From NCBI GenBank assembly GCA_028404615.1, contig JAOOBT010000008.1:1-36643 (forward strand): 36,643 nt of DNA. Direction: 5' to 3'. The first letter of the stretch is position 1, and each line of letters begins with the position of its first letter. This stretch comes from Candidatus Pelagibacter sp. (GTDB taxonomy: Bacteria; Pseudomonadota; Alphaproteobacteria; Pelagibacterales; Pelagibacteraceae). The position numbers and the translations under genes were made by a program. Below are positions 1 to 8,275 of this stretch, in pieces. The notes beneath the pieces were generated by a model. That model worked only from the letters and a program-made list of their open reading frames with translations. It did no database searches and had not been told where the DNA came from.

Positions 1-1374
1 CCATATCTATTTCATTTAAATTCTAATAGTTCAAATTTTCATAGAGATATTCAAAGTAATATTGGATTTTTTTCTGCTACAGCTAATGCTATTACAGTCG
101 TATTAATTGAAATATTAATCATATTTGGATTGGCATCACTCGCATTAAAAATAAATTTTGCTGTAACAATATCAATTATATTTACTGTTTTAATTTTTGG
201 TTTTTTATTTTTATATTTTACGAAAAAAATTAATTTGTCCCTAGGAAAAGATGTTCACGAGTCTTCTCAATTAAGAGTAAAAAATTTAATAGAAGGTTTA
301 GGTGGAATTAAAGAAATACTCGTATTTAATAAAATGAATAATTTTATTAATCAATTTAAACAATCAAATTTAAGGCTTACTTCAGCAAAAAAATATAATA
401 GCGTTATTGGTTCACTTCCTCGATATATAATTGAAATAATTTTAGTCTGTATCTTAGTAATAACTTTGCTAATAATTTCACTATCAAAAGACCCCATTAT
501 AAACAATTTGACTTTATTAGGATTTTTCTCTGCAACTTTTATTCGATTGACACCGTCTGCCTATAGAATCGTAAGTTCCTTGCAAAGAGTGAAATTCACT
601 GAAAAGATCTTAGACAGTTTATATAAGAACTTAATTTATTTTAATAAATTAAATTTAGAAAAAAACCATCAAGATAAAAAAATTGAAAATGAATTAATAG
701 AGATTAAAGATATGATAAGAATCAAAAATCTTGATTTTTCTTATAATTCAAAGAATAAAATCTTTCACAATTTGAACCTAGAAATTAAAATTGGTGACAC
801 TATCGGTATATTTGGAGAGAGTGGAACTGGAAAAAGTTCATTTGTAAATTTGCTTATAGGCTTATTAAAACCTGATAAAGGTGAAATTCTTATAAATGAT
901 AAAGATATAAATTCTAATATTACTTCATGGAGAAAAAACATTGGTTATGTTCCACAGAATATTTTTCTGATAGATGATACTTTTAAAAAAAATATATCTT
1001 TTGAAATCGAAAATAATACAGAAGATTTAGAAAAGTTAAATGAATGTTTAAAACAGTCTGAGCTTGCAAAATTCATTAATAACCTTCAAGATGGTGTTGA
1101 AACTATAGTAGGGGAAAGAGGAAGCAGAATTTCTGGAGGACAATTACAGAGAGTTGGTATTGCTCGAGCTTTATACAATAATCCTAAAATTTTGATCTTT
1201 GATGAGTCAACTAGTGCTCTTGATCAAGAAACTGAACTAGAAATACTAAAAAACATCTACAAGTTTAAAAATAAAAAAACACTTATAATAATTACCCACA
1301 AAAAAGAATTACTAAGCGAATGTAATAAAATTTATAAATTGGAGAATGGAAAATTTTTAGAAAATGAAAAATAA
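1..1374 (+). CDS. ABC exporter with fused membrane and ATPase domains (5' partial)
   Basis: The reading frame is open from the first base, so the gene begins upstream of the window; the TTG at 130 is internal and not the real start. What is visible is the end of a six-helix-type membrane domain, with hydrophobic stretches around 88-220 and 420-560, followed by a complete ATPase domain. The ATPase has Walker A (GESGTGKSS, 814-840), a Q-loop (YVPQN, near 950), the signature ISGGQ (near 1129-1146), Walker B ending in DE (near 1192-1206) and the H-loop (ITHK, near 1295). The linker segment resembles PglK/MsbA-type flippases that move lipid-linked sugars across the inner membrane. Its place at the head of a surface-sugar gene set, overlapping the next gene by 11 bases, fits export of a glycan intermediate. 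The family is sure; the substrate is inferred. Confidence 0.88.
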   Translation, partial: PYLFHLNSNSSNFHRDIQSNIGFFSATANAITVVLIEILIIFGLASLALKINFAVTISIIFTVLIFGFLFLYFTKKINLSLGKDVHESSQLRVKNLIEGLGGIKEILVFNKMNNFINQFKQSNLRLTSAKKYNSVIGSLPRYIIEIILVCILVITLLIISLSKDPIINNLTLLGFFSATFIRLTPSAYRIVSSLQRVKFTEKILDSLYKNLIYFNKLNLEKNHQDKKIENELIEIKDMIRIKNLDFSYNSKNKIFHNLNLEIKIGDTIGIFGESGTGKSSFVNLLIGLLKPDKGEILINDKDINSNITSWRKNIGYVPQNIFLIDDTFKKNISFEIENNTEDLEKLNECLKQSELAKFINNLQDGVETIVGERGSRISGGQLQRVGIARALYNNPKILIFDESTSALDQETELEILKNIYKFKNKKTLIIITHKKELLSECNKIYKLENGKFLENEK

Positions 1375-2212
1375 AAATTTTATAAGAATTATCCCAAAAC
1401 TAGATATTAAAAATGGAATGCTAATAAAAGGTATAAATCTAGAAGGTTTGAGAGTTTTAGGAAATCCATTCGATTTTGCAAAATATTATTATTTAAATTT
1501 GGCTGATGAAATTTGTTACATTGATAATGTGGCTTCTCTATATGGAACAAATAATCTTAGTAGTTTTATTTCAAATACAGCTAAAAATATTTTTATACCA
1601 ATATGTGTTGGAGGAGGAATAAGAAATATTGCGGATATCGAAAGAATTTTTATAGCAGGTGGAGATAAAGTTTCATTAAATTCTGCTGTAGTTAATGACT
1701 TAGGTTTTCTCAAAAAAATTGTAAAAATTTTTGGATCGGCAAATATAACTGTAATTATTGAATATATAAAAATAAAAAATAAACATTACATTACAAAGTC
1801 TACTGGTAGAGATTTAGTTAATATTGACCCTATATCTTGGGCAAAAAAAGTTGAAAATTGTGGAGCTGGTGAAATTTTTTTAACTTCAATTAATCACGAA
1901 GGCATGAAAAAGGGTTTTGATATTCCATTAATTAAAAAAATTTCAGAGAATGCGTCGATCCCAATAATTGCTCACGGAGGAGCTGGATCCATTGATCACG
2001 TTGTAGATTTGGTGGATGCTACTAATGTTTCTGGCGTCGCTCTCTCCAGTTTACTTCATTATGATATTGCTCATCTTTTTAAAACAAAATCTTTAAAGGT
2101 AGGAAATTTTAATTATCTAAATTCTTTGGATAAAACAAAAAAAAAGGAAAAAAATTTTTTAAGTTTGATTAAGAAAAAATTAAAATCTAGAGGTTTTAAT
2201 GTCAGATACTAA
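1364..2212 (+). CDS. HisF-like cyclase subunit of a sugar amidation system
   Basis: This 282-aa TIM-barrel protein is clearly HisF-like: it opens with RIIPKLDI and has GGGIRN near 83-88, GAGEIFLTSI near 167-176 and a GGAG phosphate loop near 205-208. It is followed by a HisH-like amidotransferase and a WbuX-like enzyme, the arrangement known from O-antigen loci (hisF2/hisH2/wbpG of Pseudomonas), where the pair feeds ammonia to turn an acetamido group into an acetamidino group. The first catalytic Asp is kept (D14), but the positions matching D130 and D176 of Thermotoga HisF appear as Glu (E133, E179), which argues against a role in histidine synthesis. It overlaps the transporter gene by 11 bases and the next gene by 14, so translation is probably coupled. 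The alignment was done by eye. Confidence 0.85.
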   Translation: MKNKNFIRIIPKLDIKNGMLIKGINLEGLRVLGNPFDFAKYYYLNLADEICYIDNVASLYGTNNLSSFISNTAKNIFIPICVGGGIRNIADIERIFIAGGDKVSLNSAVVNDLGFLKKIVKIFGSANITVIIEYIKIKNKHYITKSTGRDLVNIDPISWAKKVENCGAGEIFLTSINHEGMKKGFDIPLIKKISENASIPIIAHGGAGSIDHVVDLVDATNVSGVALSSLLHYDIAHLFKTKSLKVGNFNYLNSLDKTKKKEKNFLSLIKKKLKSRGFNVRY

Positions 2213-2840
2213 ATATAAAAGTATAAAAATTGGATTGATAGATCTTAAATCTCACAATCTTTTTAGCATTTTACAAGCCACAAGAAACGTTGGTTACAAC
2301 GTTAAAATAATTGAACATTATAAAGAGATTTTAAAAAAAGATGTGATTATAATTCCAGGTGTAGGCTCATTCAAACACGCTATGAATCGTTTTAGAAATT
2401 TAGGTTACGACAATACATTAAAAGAATATATATTAAATGAAAACAAATGTTTGTTTGGAATTTGTTTGGGTATGCAACTTTTGTTTTCATCAAGTGAAGA
2501 ATTTGGATTTACAAAAGGATTAAATTTTATTGAGGGAGAGGTAAAAGAATTTAAAAAAGAGTCAAAATATTTGAAAGTCCCCCATGTAGGCTGGAATAAT
2601 ATAATAAAGATGAATCATAAATTTATTCCTAAAAAATGTTTAAAAGAAAAATATTATTTTACACATTCCTATTACTGTGTACCTAATGACAAAAGAGATA
2701 TTCATACTATCACTTCTTATTTTGGAAAAAAATTTTGTTCTTCTTTAGTGAGAAGAAATATAATCGGAACTCAATTCCATCCTGAAAAAAGTGGTAAACA
2801 CGGGCTAGAAATAATTAAAAATTTAAAAAATATCTTATGA
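2199..2840 (+). CDS. HisH-like glutamine amidotransferase for sugar amidation
   Basis: This 213-aa class I glutaminase has the nucleophile elbow GICLGMQ with Cys89 and the catalytic His194/Glu196 in QFHPEKSG. The oxyanion region PGVGSF lies near 53-58. Length and motifs match HisH. In its family it releases ammonia from glutamine and channels it through the HisF-like barrel. The genes on either side (HisF-like, WbuX-like) and the absence of any other his gene indicate the specialised HisH2 role in surface-sugar biosynthesis rather than histidine biosynthesis. The start is the ATG at 2199, inside the end of the previous gene, and the stop overlaps the start of the following gene by 4 bases. 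Confidence 0.87.
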   Translation: MSDTKYKSIKIGLIDLKSHNLFSILQATRNVGYNVKIIEHYKEILKKDVIIIPGVGSFKHAMNRFRNLGYDNTLKEYILNENKCLFGICLGMQLLFSSSEEFGFTKGLNFIEGEVKEFKKESKYLKVPHVGWNNIIKMNHKFIPKKCLKEKYYFTHSYYCVPNDKRDIHTITSYFGKKFCSSLVRRNIIGTQFHPEKSGKHGLEIIKNLKNIL

Positions 2841-4057
2841 AATTAAAAACATTATATGGGCTACCAAATAAAGTAATTTTTTGTAAGAAATCTCTGATTT
2901 CAAATCAACGACCTGTTTCAGCAGTTGAATTTTTTCACAAAAAGAAAACAAAGAAAAAAACTTTAAATATTGATAAAAATGGAATTTCCGACTCATGGAA
3001 GTATTCAAGAATAAAAAAAAAGATTAACTTTAAAATAAGAGAAAAAAAACTTTTAACACTGCTGGAGAAACATAGAGGAAAGCATGGAGAATTTGATTGT
3101 TTAGTTCCAAGTAGCGGAGGTAAAGATAGTTGTTATGCAGCTCATATTTTAAAATTTAAGTATGGCATGAATCCTCTTACAGTTACCTGGCCACCAAATA
3201 TTTATACTACATATGGTTATGAGAATTTTAAAAATTTATTAAAGATCTGTAAATTAGCAAATGTTTCTGCAAAAAGAGATGAAAATGTGATGAGTTTAGT
3301 GACAAAATTAGCAGTTAAAAATTTAATGCATCCTTTCCAACCTTTTATGTTAGGTCAAAAGATTTACCCAATACGAGTTGCAATTAAAATGAAAATTCCA
3401 TTGATTTTTTATGGAGAAAATGAAGCTGAACATGGAAACCCTATAAGTGATAATTCTACTTCACTCAGAAAAAAGTACTACTACTCACATAATAACCTGA
3501 ACCAACTTTATATTGGTGGTTTAAATTTAAAAGAATTAGAAGAGAAATATAAATTAAAGACAAAAGATTTGAAAGATTTTATCCCTCCTTTTGAAAAAGA
3601 ACTATCCGACTTTCCACTTGAAGTACATTATTTAGGGTATTACATGAATTGGATACCTCAAGAGACTTTTTATTATTCAGTAGAAAACTGTGGATTTAAA
3701 CCAAGGCCTTTTAGAACTCAAGGCACTTACAGCAAATATAATAGTATAGACGACAAAATGGACGACTTACATTTTTACACATTATTTACTAAATTTGGGA
3801 TAGGCCGAACAACTTATGATGTATCTCAAGAAATTAGAAATGATCATTTAAATAGGGAAGAAGGTAAGAAATTAATCCAAAAATATGATGGTGAGTTTCC
3901 TTCAAGATATTTTGGAGACATTCTTGATTATTTAAATATAAAAAGAAACGATTTTTTTAAAGTATTAGATCGGTTTAGGTCACCTCATTTATGGAAAAAA
4001 CAAAAAGGAAAATGGAAACTTAGACATACAGTTAATAAAGATGGAACAGATGATTAA
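2837..4057 (+). CDS. N-acetyl sugar amidotransferase, WbuX/WbpG/PseA family
   Basis: This 406-aa protein has an ATP-pyrophosphatase P-loop, SGGKDS, at residues 93-98, preceded by the family-typical DCLVPS and followed by LTVTWPP. Such enzymes adenylate the carbonyl of a sugar acetamido group and use ammonia from a HisH/HisF partner to form an acetamidino group, as described for PseA and WbpG. The partner genes lie directly upstream and overlap by 4 bases. The N-terminus keeps the pattern FCKK-x-x-ISNQRP, but the usual pairs of zinc-binding cysteines seem reduced to one (Cys16); Ser19, Ser51 and Trp54 stand where Cys is expected from memory of the family. The core enzyme motif is intact, so it is probably active. 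Confidence 0.86.
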   Translation: MKLKTLYGLPNKVIFCKKSLISNQRPVSAVEFFHKKKTKKKTLNIDKNGISDSWKYSRIKKKINFKIREKKLLTLLEKHRGKHGEFDCLVPSSGGKDSCYAAHILKFKYGMNPLTVTWPPNIYTTYGYENFKNLLKICKLANVSAKRDENVMSLVTKLAVKNLMHPFQPFMLGQKIYPIRVAIKMKIPLIFYGENEAEHGNPISDNSTSLRKKYYYSHNNLNQLYIGGLNLKELEEKYKLKTKDLKDFIPPFEKELSDFPLEVHYLGYYMNWIPQETFYYSVENCGFKPRPFRTQGTYSKYNSIDDKMDDLHFYTLFTKFGIGRTTYDVSQEIRNDHLNREEGKKLIQKYDGEFPSRYFGDILDYLNIKRNDFFKVLDRFRSPHLWKKQKGKWKLRHTVNKDGTDD

Positions 4058-4262
4058 AAGAAGTAATTATAAAATCCTTAAGTGTATTCTGAGAGATGGT
4101 GGTTATTATAATAATTGGTTTTTGAGCAGAAAATTAACAAACTTCGATCTTAAAAGCATGTCAAAGGAAGATATTGAATTTACTGGGGTAGGTTTTTGTT
4201 TGAATTATAGCGCTTATTTAGTATGTTCAATTCTTGAACAAAAAAAAACCTTAAATCAATGA
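4041..4262 (+). pseudogene. N-terminal remnant of an HMGL-like aldolase
   Basis: This is a 73-codon frame. Residues about 10-25 contain ILRDGGYYNNW, the recognisable start of HMG-CoA-lyase/4-hydroxy-2-oxovalerate-aldolase-like proteins found in surface-sugar clusters, including the metal-binding Asp of the RDG motif. Similarity continues to about residue 52 (DIEFTGVGF) and then becomes unrecognisable and stops. The family is normally several hundred residues long, so the barrel is almost entirely missing, and the next gene starts 13 bases later. It is read as a decayed or recombined remnant. It overlaps the preceding gene by 17 bases. A functional short peptide cannot be excluded but there is no evidence for one. 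Confidence 0.6.
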
Positions 4263-4275
4263 ATAATGAATAAAT

Positions 4276-5169
4276 ATGATAATTAAGGATAAAAACATAC
4301 CTAGAAAAAATAAAGTTACAGAAGATAGACTCGAATTTTATGGTGCAAAAAAAGTTCCTTTGATGTCGGTTGTTGAAATTAGTAATTCTGGCATGTGTAA
4401 CAGGAAATGTTCATTTTGCCCAAGAAGTGATCCAGATTATCCTGATATAAACGAATTTATATCTGAAAAATTGCATAGGAAAATTTTCACTGAACTTTCT
4501 GAACTTAACTATAAAGGCATGGTAATATACTCTGGTTATGTTGAACCTCTATTGCATAAAAAAATTTACGAAAATATCGCAGAGGCAAGAAAACTTTTAC
4601 CAGAAGCGCAAATTGAAGTCATAACTAATGGAGACGTTTTAAACAAAGAACGTTTGCTAAAATTATTTGATTCAGGACTTTCTACTTTGCTTATTAGTGT
4701 ATACGACGGACCAAAAGAAGAAAAACAATTTTATAATCTTTGTAAAGAGTCGGGCTTAAATAAAAGTCAGTATGTAATACGTAATAGGTACATGCCAGAG
4801 GAGCAAGATTTTGGTTTGAACATCAGCAACAGAAGCGGAACGTTGAAAAATGCAGGACATAGCATTCCAGCTTTAGAAAAATCATTAAAAACTAAATGTA
4901 ATTATCCAGCATACAATTTTTTTATTGATTACAATGGTGACGTTCAAATGTGTTCTCATGATTGGGCAAAAAAATTTATTGCAGGAAATTTAAACAATCA
5001 AAAAATTATAGATGTTTGGCTTAACCAGAAATATGAATTTGCGAGAAAAAAACTTTTATCAGCAGATAGAAATTTTTCTCCTTGTAATAAATGCGATGTT
5101 TCAGGTGAACTTATTGGAAATAAGCATGCAAGAGAGTGGGAAAAATTATATGAAAAAGTGGTTAAATAA
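4276..5169 (+). CDS. Radical SAM protein with SPASM-like C-terminus
   Basis: This 297-aa protein has the radical SAM cluster motif CNRKCSFC (Cys41, Cys45, Cys48) right after a short N-terminal segment. The SAM-binding region around 118-145 (ITNGD, LLISVYDG) follows. A C-terminal set of four cysteines (Cys208, Cys226, Cys270, Cys273) includes the pattern YNGDVQMC, typical of SPASM/twitch domains that bind an extra Fe-S cluster. Related proteins in polysaccharide loci modify sugars or sugar precursors, but the reaction here is unknown. It overlaps the following aminotransferase by 20 bases, implying joint production. The radical SAM assignment is firm; a role in making the island's unusual sugar is inferred from position only. 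Confidence 0.85.
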   Translation: MIIKDKNIPRKNKVTEDRLEFYGAKKVPLMSVVEISNSGMCNRKCSFCPRSDPDYPDINEFISEKLHRKIFTELSELNYKGMVIYSGYVEPLLHKKIYENIAEARKLLPEAQIEVITNGDVLNKERLLKLFDSGLSTLLISVYDGPKEEKQFYNLCKESGLNKSQYVIRNRYMPEEQDFGLNISNRSGTLKNAGHSIPALEKSLKTKCNYPAYNFFIDYNGDVQMCSHDWAKKFIAGNLNNQKIIDVWLNQKYEFARKKLLSADRNFSPCNKCDVSGELIGNKHAREWEKLYEKVVK

Positions 5170-6199
5170 AATTGATAGACTGGCTCAAGACTCTCTTGAT
5201 AGGTCGAAGTATCTCAGGTTAGACAAGAATGAAAGAGTAATTCAATTTGAAAAAAGATTTTTAGAATATCTAAAAAAAAAAATTGATACATTTAATTTAT
5301 CTGCTTACCCAAACACTTTAAGAATTAAAAAAAAAATTGCAAAAAAATTAAAAATAAAAGATGCAATGATTTTTATGTCAGCAGGATCTGATATTGCTAT
5401 AAAAACATGTTTTGAATTATTTACAAAAAAAAATGATAAAGTTATTATAATGAATCCCACTTTTGGAATGGTAAATGTATATTGTAATATTTACGCTCTT
5501 AAATCGGTAAAGATTGGTTTTAATAAAAAATTAGAATTAGATTATAAAAAACTATTTGAAAATATTAATAAAAGAACTTCATTAATAATTTTAGCAAATC
5601 CAAACAGCCCTACTGGCACAATAATTCCAAAGGAAATTATGATAAAAATTTTTTCTAAAACAAATAAATTAAATATACCTTTGGTAATTGATGAGGCTTA
5701 CGAAGGTTTTTTTTCAAAAAGTTATGTAAAATACATTCAAAAATACAAAAATATAATAATTACTCGAACTTTTTCAAAGTCTTTTGGTTTGGCAGGGTTG
5801 AGGGCAGGTTATGCAGTCACTAATTCTAAATATGCGAGTCTAATGAATAAATTTAGACCTATGTATGAAATTAACTCACTATCTTGTTTAGCAATTGAGT
5901 ATTGTTTAAATAATTATTCATTGGTCGATAAACATATAAAGCAAGTAAAAAGTTCAAAAAAATTCTTAATAAATGAATTAAAAAAACTTAATATTGATTA
6001 TATTGATACACATGCAAATTTTTTTCATATTAAATTTGCGCAAAAAAGCAGAACTTTGGAAAATATTTTTAAAAAAAAAGGAATTCTATTTAGAAAAGGA
6101 CCAGGAGTTAAAGGATTTGAAAATTATTGTAGATTCAGTTTAGGTTCAATTCCACAAATCAAAAAAGTTTTAAAAGTGATAAAATATGTCTCTAGATAA
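5150..6199 (+). CDS. HisC-like PLP-dependent aminotransferase
   Basis: This 349-aa fold-type I aminotransferase has Asn-Pro-x-Ser-Pro-Thr-Gly near 150-156, the cofactor-binding Asp181/Tyr184 in VIDEAYEGF, the Schiff-base Lys210 in TFSKSFGLAGLRAG and a C-terminal Arg in CRFSLGS. It is closest in look to histidinol-phosphate aminotransferases. An upstream in-frame ATG at 5012 would add residues coded inside the radical SAM gene that match nothing in the family, so the ATG at 5150 is chosen; it gives the usual length. In this setting it probably adds an amino group to a keto-sugar or keto-acid intermediate and is not a histidine gene. It overlaps both neighbours. Confidence 0.83.
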   Translation: MKKWLNKIDRLAQDSLDRSKYLRLDKNERVIQFEKRFLEYLKKKIDTFNLSAYPNTLRIKKKIAKKLKIKDAMIFMSAGSDIAIKTCFELFTKKNDKVIIMNPTFGMVNVYCNIYALKSVKIGFNKKLELDYKKLFENINKRTSLIILANPNSPTGTIIPKEIMIKIFSKTNKLNIPLVIDEAYEGFFSKSYVKYIQKYKNIIITRTFSKSFGLAGLRAGYAVTNSKYASLMNKFRPMYEINSLSCLAIEYCLNNYSLVDKHIKQVKSSKKFLINELKKLNIDYIDTHANFFHIKFAQKSRTLENIFKKKGILFRKGPGVKGFENYCRFSLGSIPQIKKVLKVIKYVSR

Positions 6200-7538
6200 A
6201 ATTAACAAAAATCAGATAAAATTATTAAAAGACTGTAAAAAATTTATTCTTAAAGAAAAAAATAAAAATATTGATATATGTGCAAGTCCACTATGTTTTT
6301 TTACTGTTTGGGCGCTCACACCCGGTTACTACAAAGCATTTGATTTATACGGAAAGAAGCAAAACTCTAAAATATTGTTTACAATCAAGAATTTATTATC
6401 AATAGCAAAGAATTTTGATTTAAAATTACATCTAAACGAACAAAGCATGAATAACACGGCAGAAAATTTAATAATATCCTACGCTAGTAAGAGAAGTTTT
6501 AATATTAAAGGTGACTTTGTGGATAGTTATTTCAATTTGAAAGCAAATGATCCAAATTTTTTTTGGTTACTAATATCTTTGGATGATTATATTCCAAAAA
6601 AAATTCAGTCAAATGTTGCGATCATAGCTAAAGAAAAAATTAAGAGTTTTAGTTTAATTTATATGTTTAAATATCTTTCGAAATTAATTATTGACTCAAA
6701 TTTTAATATAAATTTACTAAAACATTTTTGCTGGAAAGAGTTTAACGTCTCAAATATTTTTTTTGAAAAACTTCAATATTTAATTAGCACGATTAAAATA
6801 AAAAATTTAATATTGAATTATGAAAACATTCCTTATCAAAATTACATAGTAAAAGAATTAAAAAAGATGAATAAAAAGATTAATACTATTGGCTATTTGC
6901 ATTGTGCTCCTTGGCCAATCCAATTAGACTTAATTTATAAAGATCAACCTCTTGATAGATTAATCGTTTCTGGCTATCAGCAAAAAAATGTTTTAAAGAA
7001 ATATTTAGGCTGGTCAAAAAAAAAAATTGATGTGATACCATCTTTAAGATTTCATAAAAAAAGAAGCAAAGAGTTTAATGGATATATATTCGTTCCATAT
7101 AATTTACACAGGAATAATGATTATTTAAAAAGGTTGGAACATTATTTTGATCGAAGAAAAGAAAAGAATATTTTTCATTTTAAAGTAAGAATTCACCCTT
7201 TGAATTCCTCTAGCAAAGCACATTTAGAATTTAAGAAAAAGTGTGAACAATTATTAAAAAAATATTCAAAAGAAAAAAATAAAATTTGCAATGAGTCTTT
7301 ATTTTTGGGCTCAGCAACTGGAGTATGTATACAAGCATTAGAAGAGGGTACTAAAATAACACATTTTCCAAACGATGAAAATCTAGATGTTTTTTCTCCA
7401 ATAATTTGGAAAACAATTAATACCAAAAAAGTTGGTGAAAAAATTTATTCTTATAAACTTAAAAAGAAAAATTATACTTTTTTAGCTAATTATGAAAAAA
7501 ATAAATTTAAAAAATATTTTAGGCCAATTTTAAAATGA
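6186..7538 (+). CDS. Unrecognised 450-aa protein, possibly a GT-B-like surface carbohydrate enzyme
   Basis: No family can be named with confidence. The protein is lysine-rich, lacks a signal peptide and has no clear membrane helix. Residues about 215-275 (a YENIPYQ stretch, then GYLHCAPWP, then a predicted strand and GYQQKNVLKKYLGW) recall the middle of GT-B-type proteins annotated as surface carbohydrate biosynthesis proteins. Near the C-terminus, LGSATGVCIQALEEG resembles the acceptor/donor loop seen in CDP-glycerol- and capsule-transferase-like enzymes. It sits within the tightly overlapping island operon (14 bases over the aminotransferase, 4 bases into the SDR). A role as glycosyl- or phospho-sugar transferase is a guess from context. 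Confidence 0.55.
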   Translation: MSLDKINKNQIKLLKDCKKFILKEKNKNIDICASPLCFFTVWALTPGYYKAFDLYGKKQNSKILFTIKNLLSIAKNFDLKLHLNEQSMNNTAENLIISYASKRSFNIKGDFVDSYFNLKANDPNFFWLLISLDDYIPKKIQSNVAIIAKEKIKSFSLIYMFKYLSKLIIDSNFNINLLKHFCWKEFNVSNIFFEKLQYLISTIKIKNLILNYENIPYQNYIVKELKKMNKKINTIGYLHCAPWPIQLDLIYKDQPLDRLIVSGYQQKNVLKKYLGWSKKKIDVIPSLRFHKKRSKEFNGYIFVPYNLHRNNDYLKRLEHYFDRRKEKNIFHFKVRIHPLNSSSKAHLEFKKKCEQLLKKYSKEKNKICNESLFLGSATGVCIQALEEGTKITHFPNDENLDVFSPIIWKTINTKKVGEKIYSYKLKKKNYTFLANYEKNKFKKYFRPILK

Positions 7539-8275
7539 CTCTTAAAAATAAAAATATTTTAATAACAGGCGCTGGAAAAGGAATTGGGGAAAGTACTGTC
7601 AAAAAGATAATCGAAAAAGAAGGATACGCGTATATAATAATTAAAAACAAAAAAGATAATAAAAAATTCTCTAAATCTAAAAATATCAAAATTTATAATG
7701 GGAATGTAAATAATAAGAAACTTATTCAAAGAATTTTTAAAGATTCTAAAAGAAATAAGAGGGCAATAAATTGTGTAGTAAACAATGCAGGAGTCAGATT
7801 TAGAAAACAGTTTTTAGATATTAAAGAAAATGAGCTTGATAAAGTTTTTAATGTTAACTTTTATAGTATTTTTTATATCATGCAGGTATTTTCAAAATTT
7901 GTTATAAAAAATAAAACTAAGGGAACCTTAATCAATATAAGTTCAATTGTAGGGCAATTAGGTTTTAGTGATTTGTCAGGTTATGCTTCAAGCAAAGGAG
8001 CTTTGACTGCACTAACAAAATCATACGCAGCAGAAATGAGTAATTACGGCATAAGAGCTAATACAATTAGCCCTGGATTTGTTAAAACATCTTTTTTCAA
8101 AAAATTTAAAACTAAAAGAAAAGACTTATATAAATGGACCTTATCTAGAATACCTCAGAAAAGATGGGGTGAACCTGAGGAAATAGCTGAGCTAATCTGT
8201 TTTGTGCTTTCAGATAAGTGTAATTATTTAAATGGAGAGAATATATCAATCGATGGAGGTTGGACAAATGTATAA
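7535..8275 (+). CDS. SDR family oxidoreductase (FabG-like)
   Basis: This 246-aa classical short-chain dehydrogenase has the nucleotide-binding TGAGKGIG at 11-18, NNAG at 83-86, the catalytic Ser136/137, Tyr150 and Lys154 of the YASSK motif, the SPG-x-V-x-T loop, and ends with IDGGWTNV. These enzymes use NAD(P)H to reduce or oxidise a carbonyl or alcohol. Although FabG-like in sequence, its neighbours are a CMP-sugar synthetase (overlap 8 bases) and sugar genes, so a role in processing a sugar or cyclitol precursor is more likely than fatty-acid synthesis. The start is the ATG four bases before the stop of the previous gene. Confidence 0.87.
   Translation: MTLKNKNILITGAGKGIGESTVKKIIEKEGYAYIIIKNKKDNKKFSKSKNIKIYNGNVNNKKLIQRIFKDSKRNKRAINCVVNNAGVRFRKQFLDIKENELDKVFNVNFYSIFYIMQVFSKFVIKNKTKGTLINISSIVGQLGFSDLSGYASSKGALTALTKSYAAEMSNYGIRANTISPGFVKTSFFKKFKTKRKDLYKWTLSRIPQKRWGEPEEIAELICFVLSDKCNYLNGENISIDGGWTNV

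Noticed and set aside
1364..2840. Reading the HisF/HisH pair as histidine biosynthesis genes
   Set aside because: No other his gene is near, the neighbour is a WbuX-type amidotransferase, and the HisF active site is altered.
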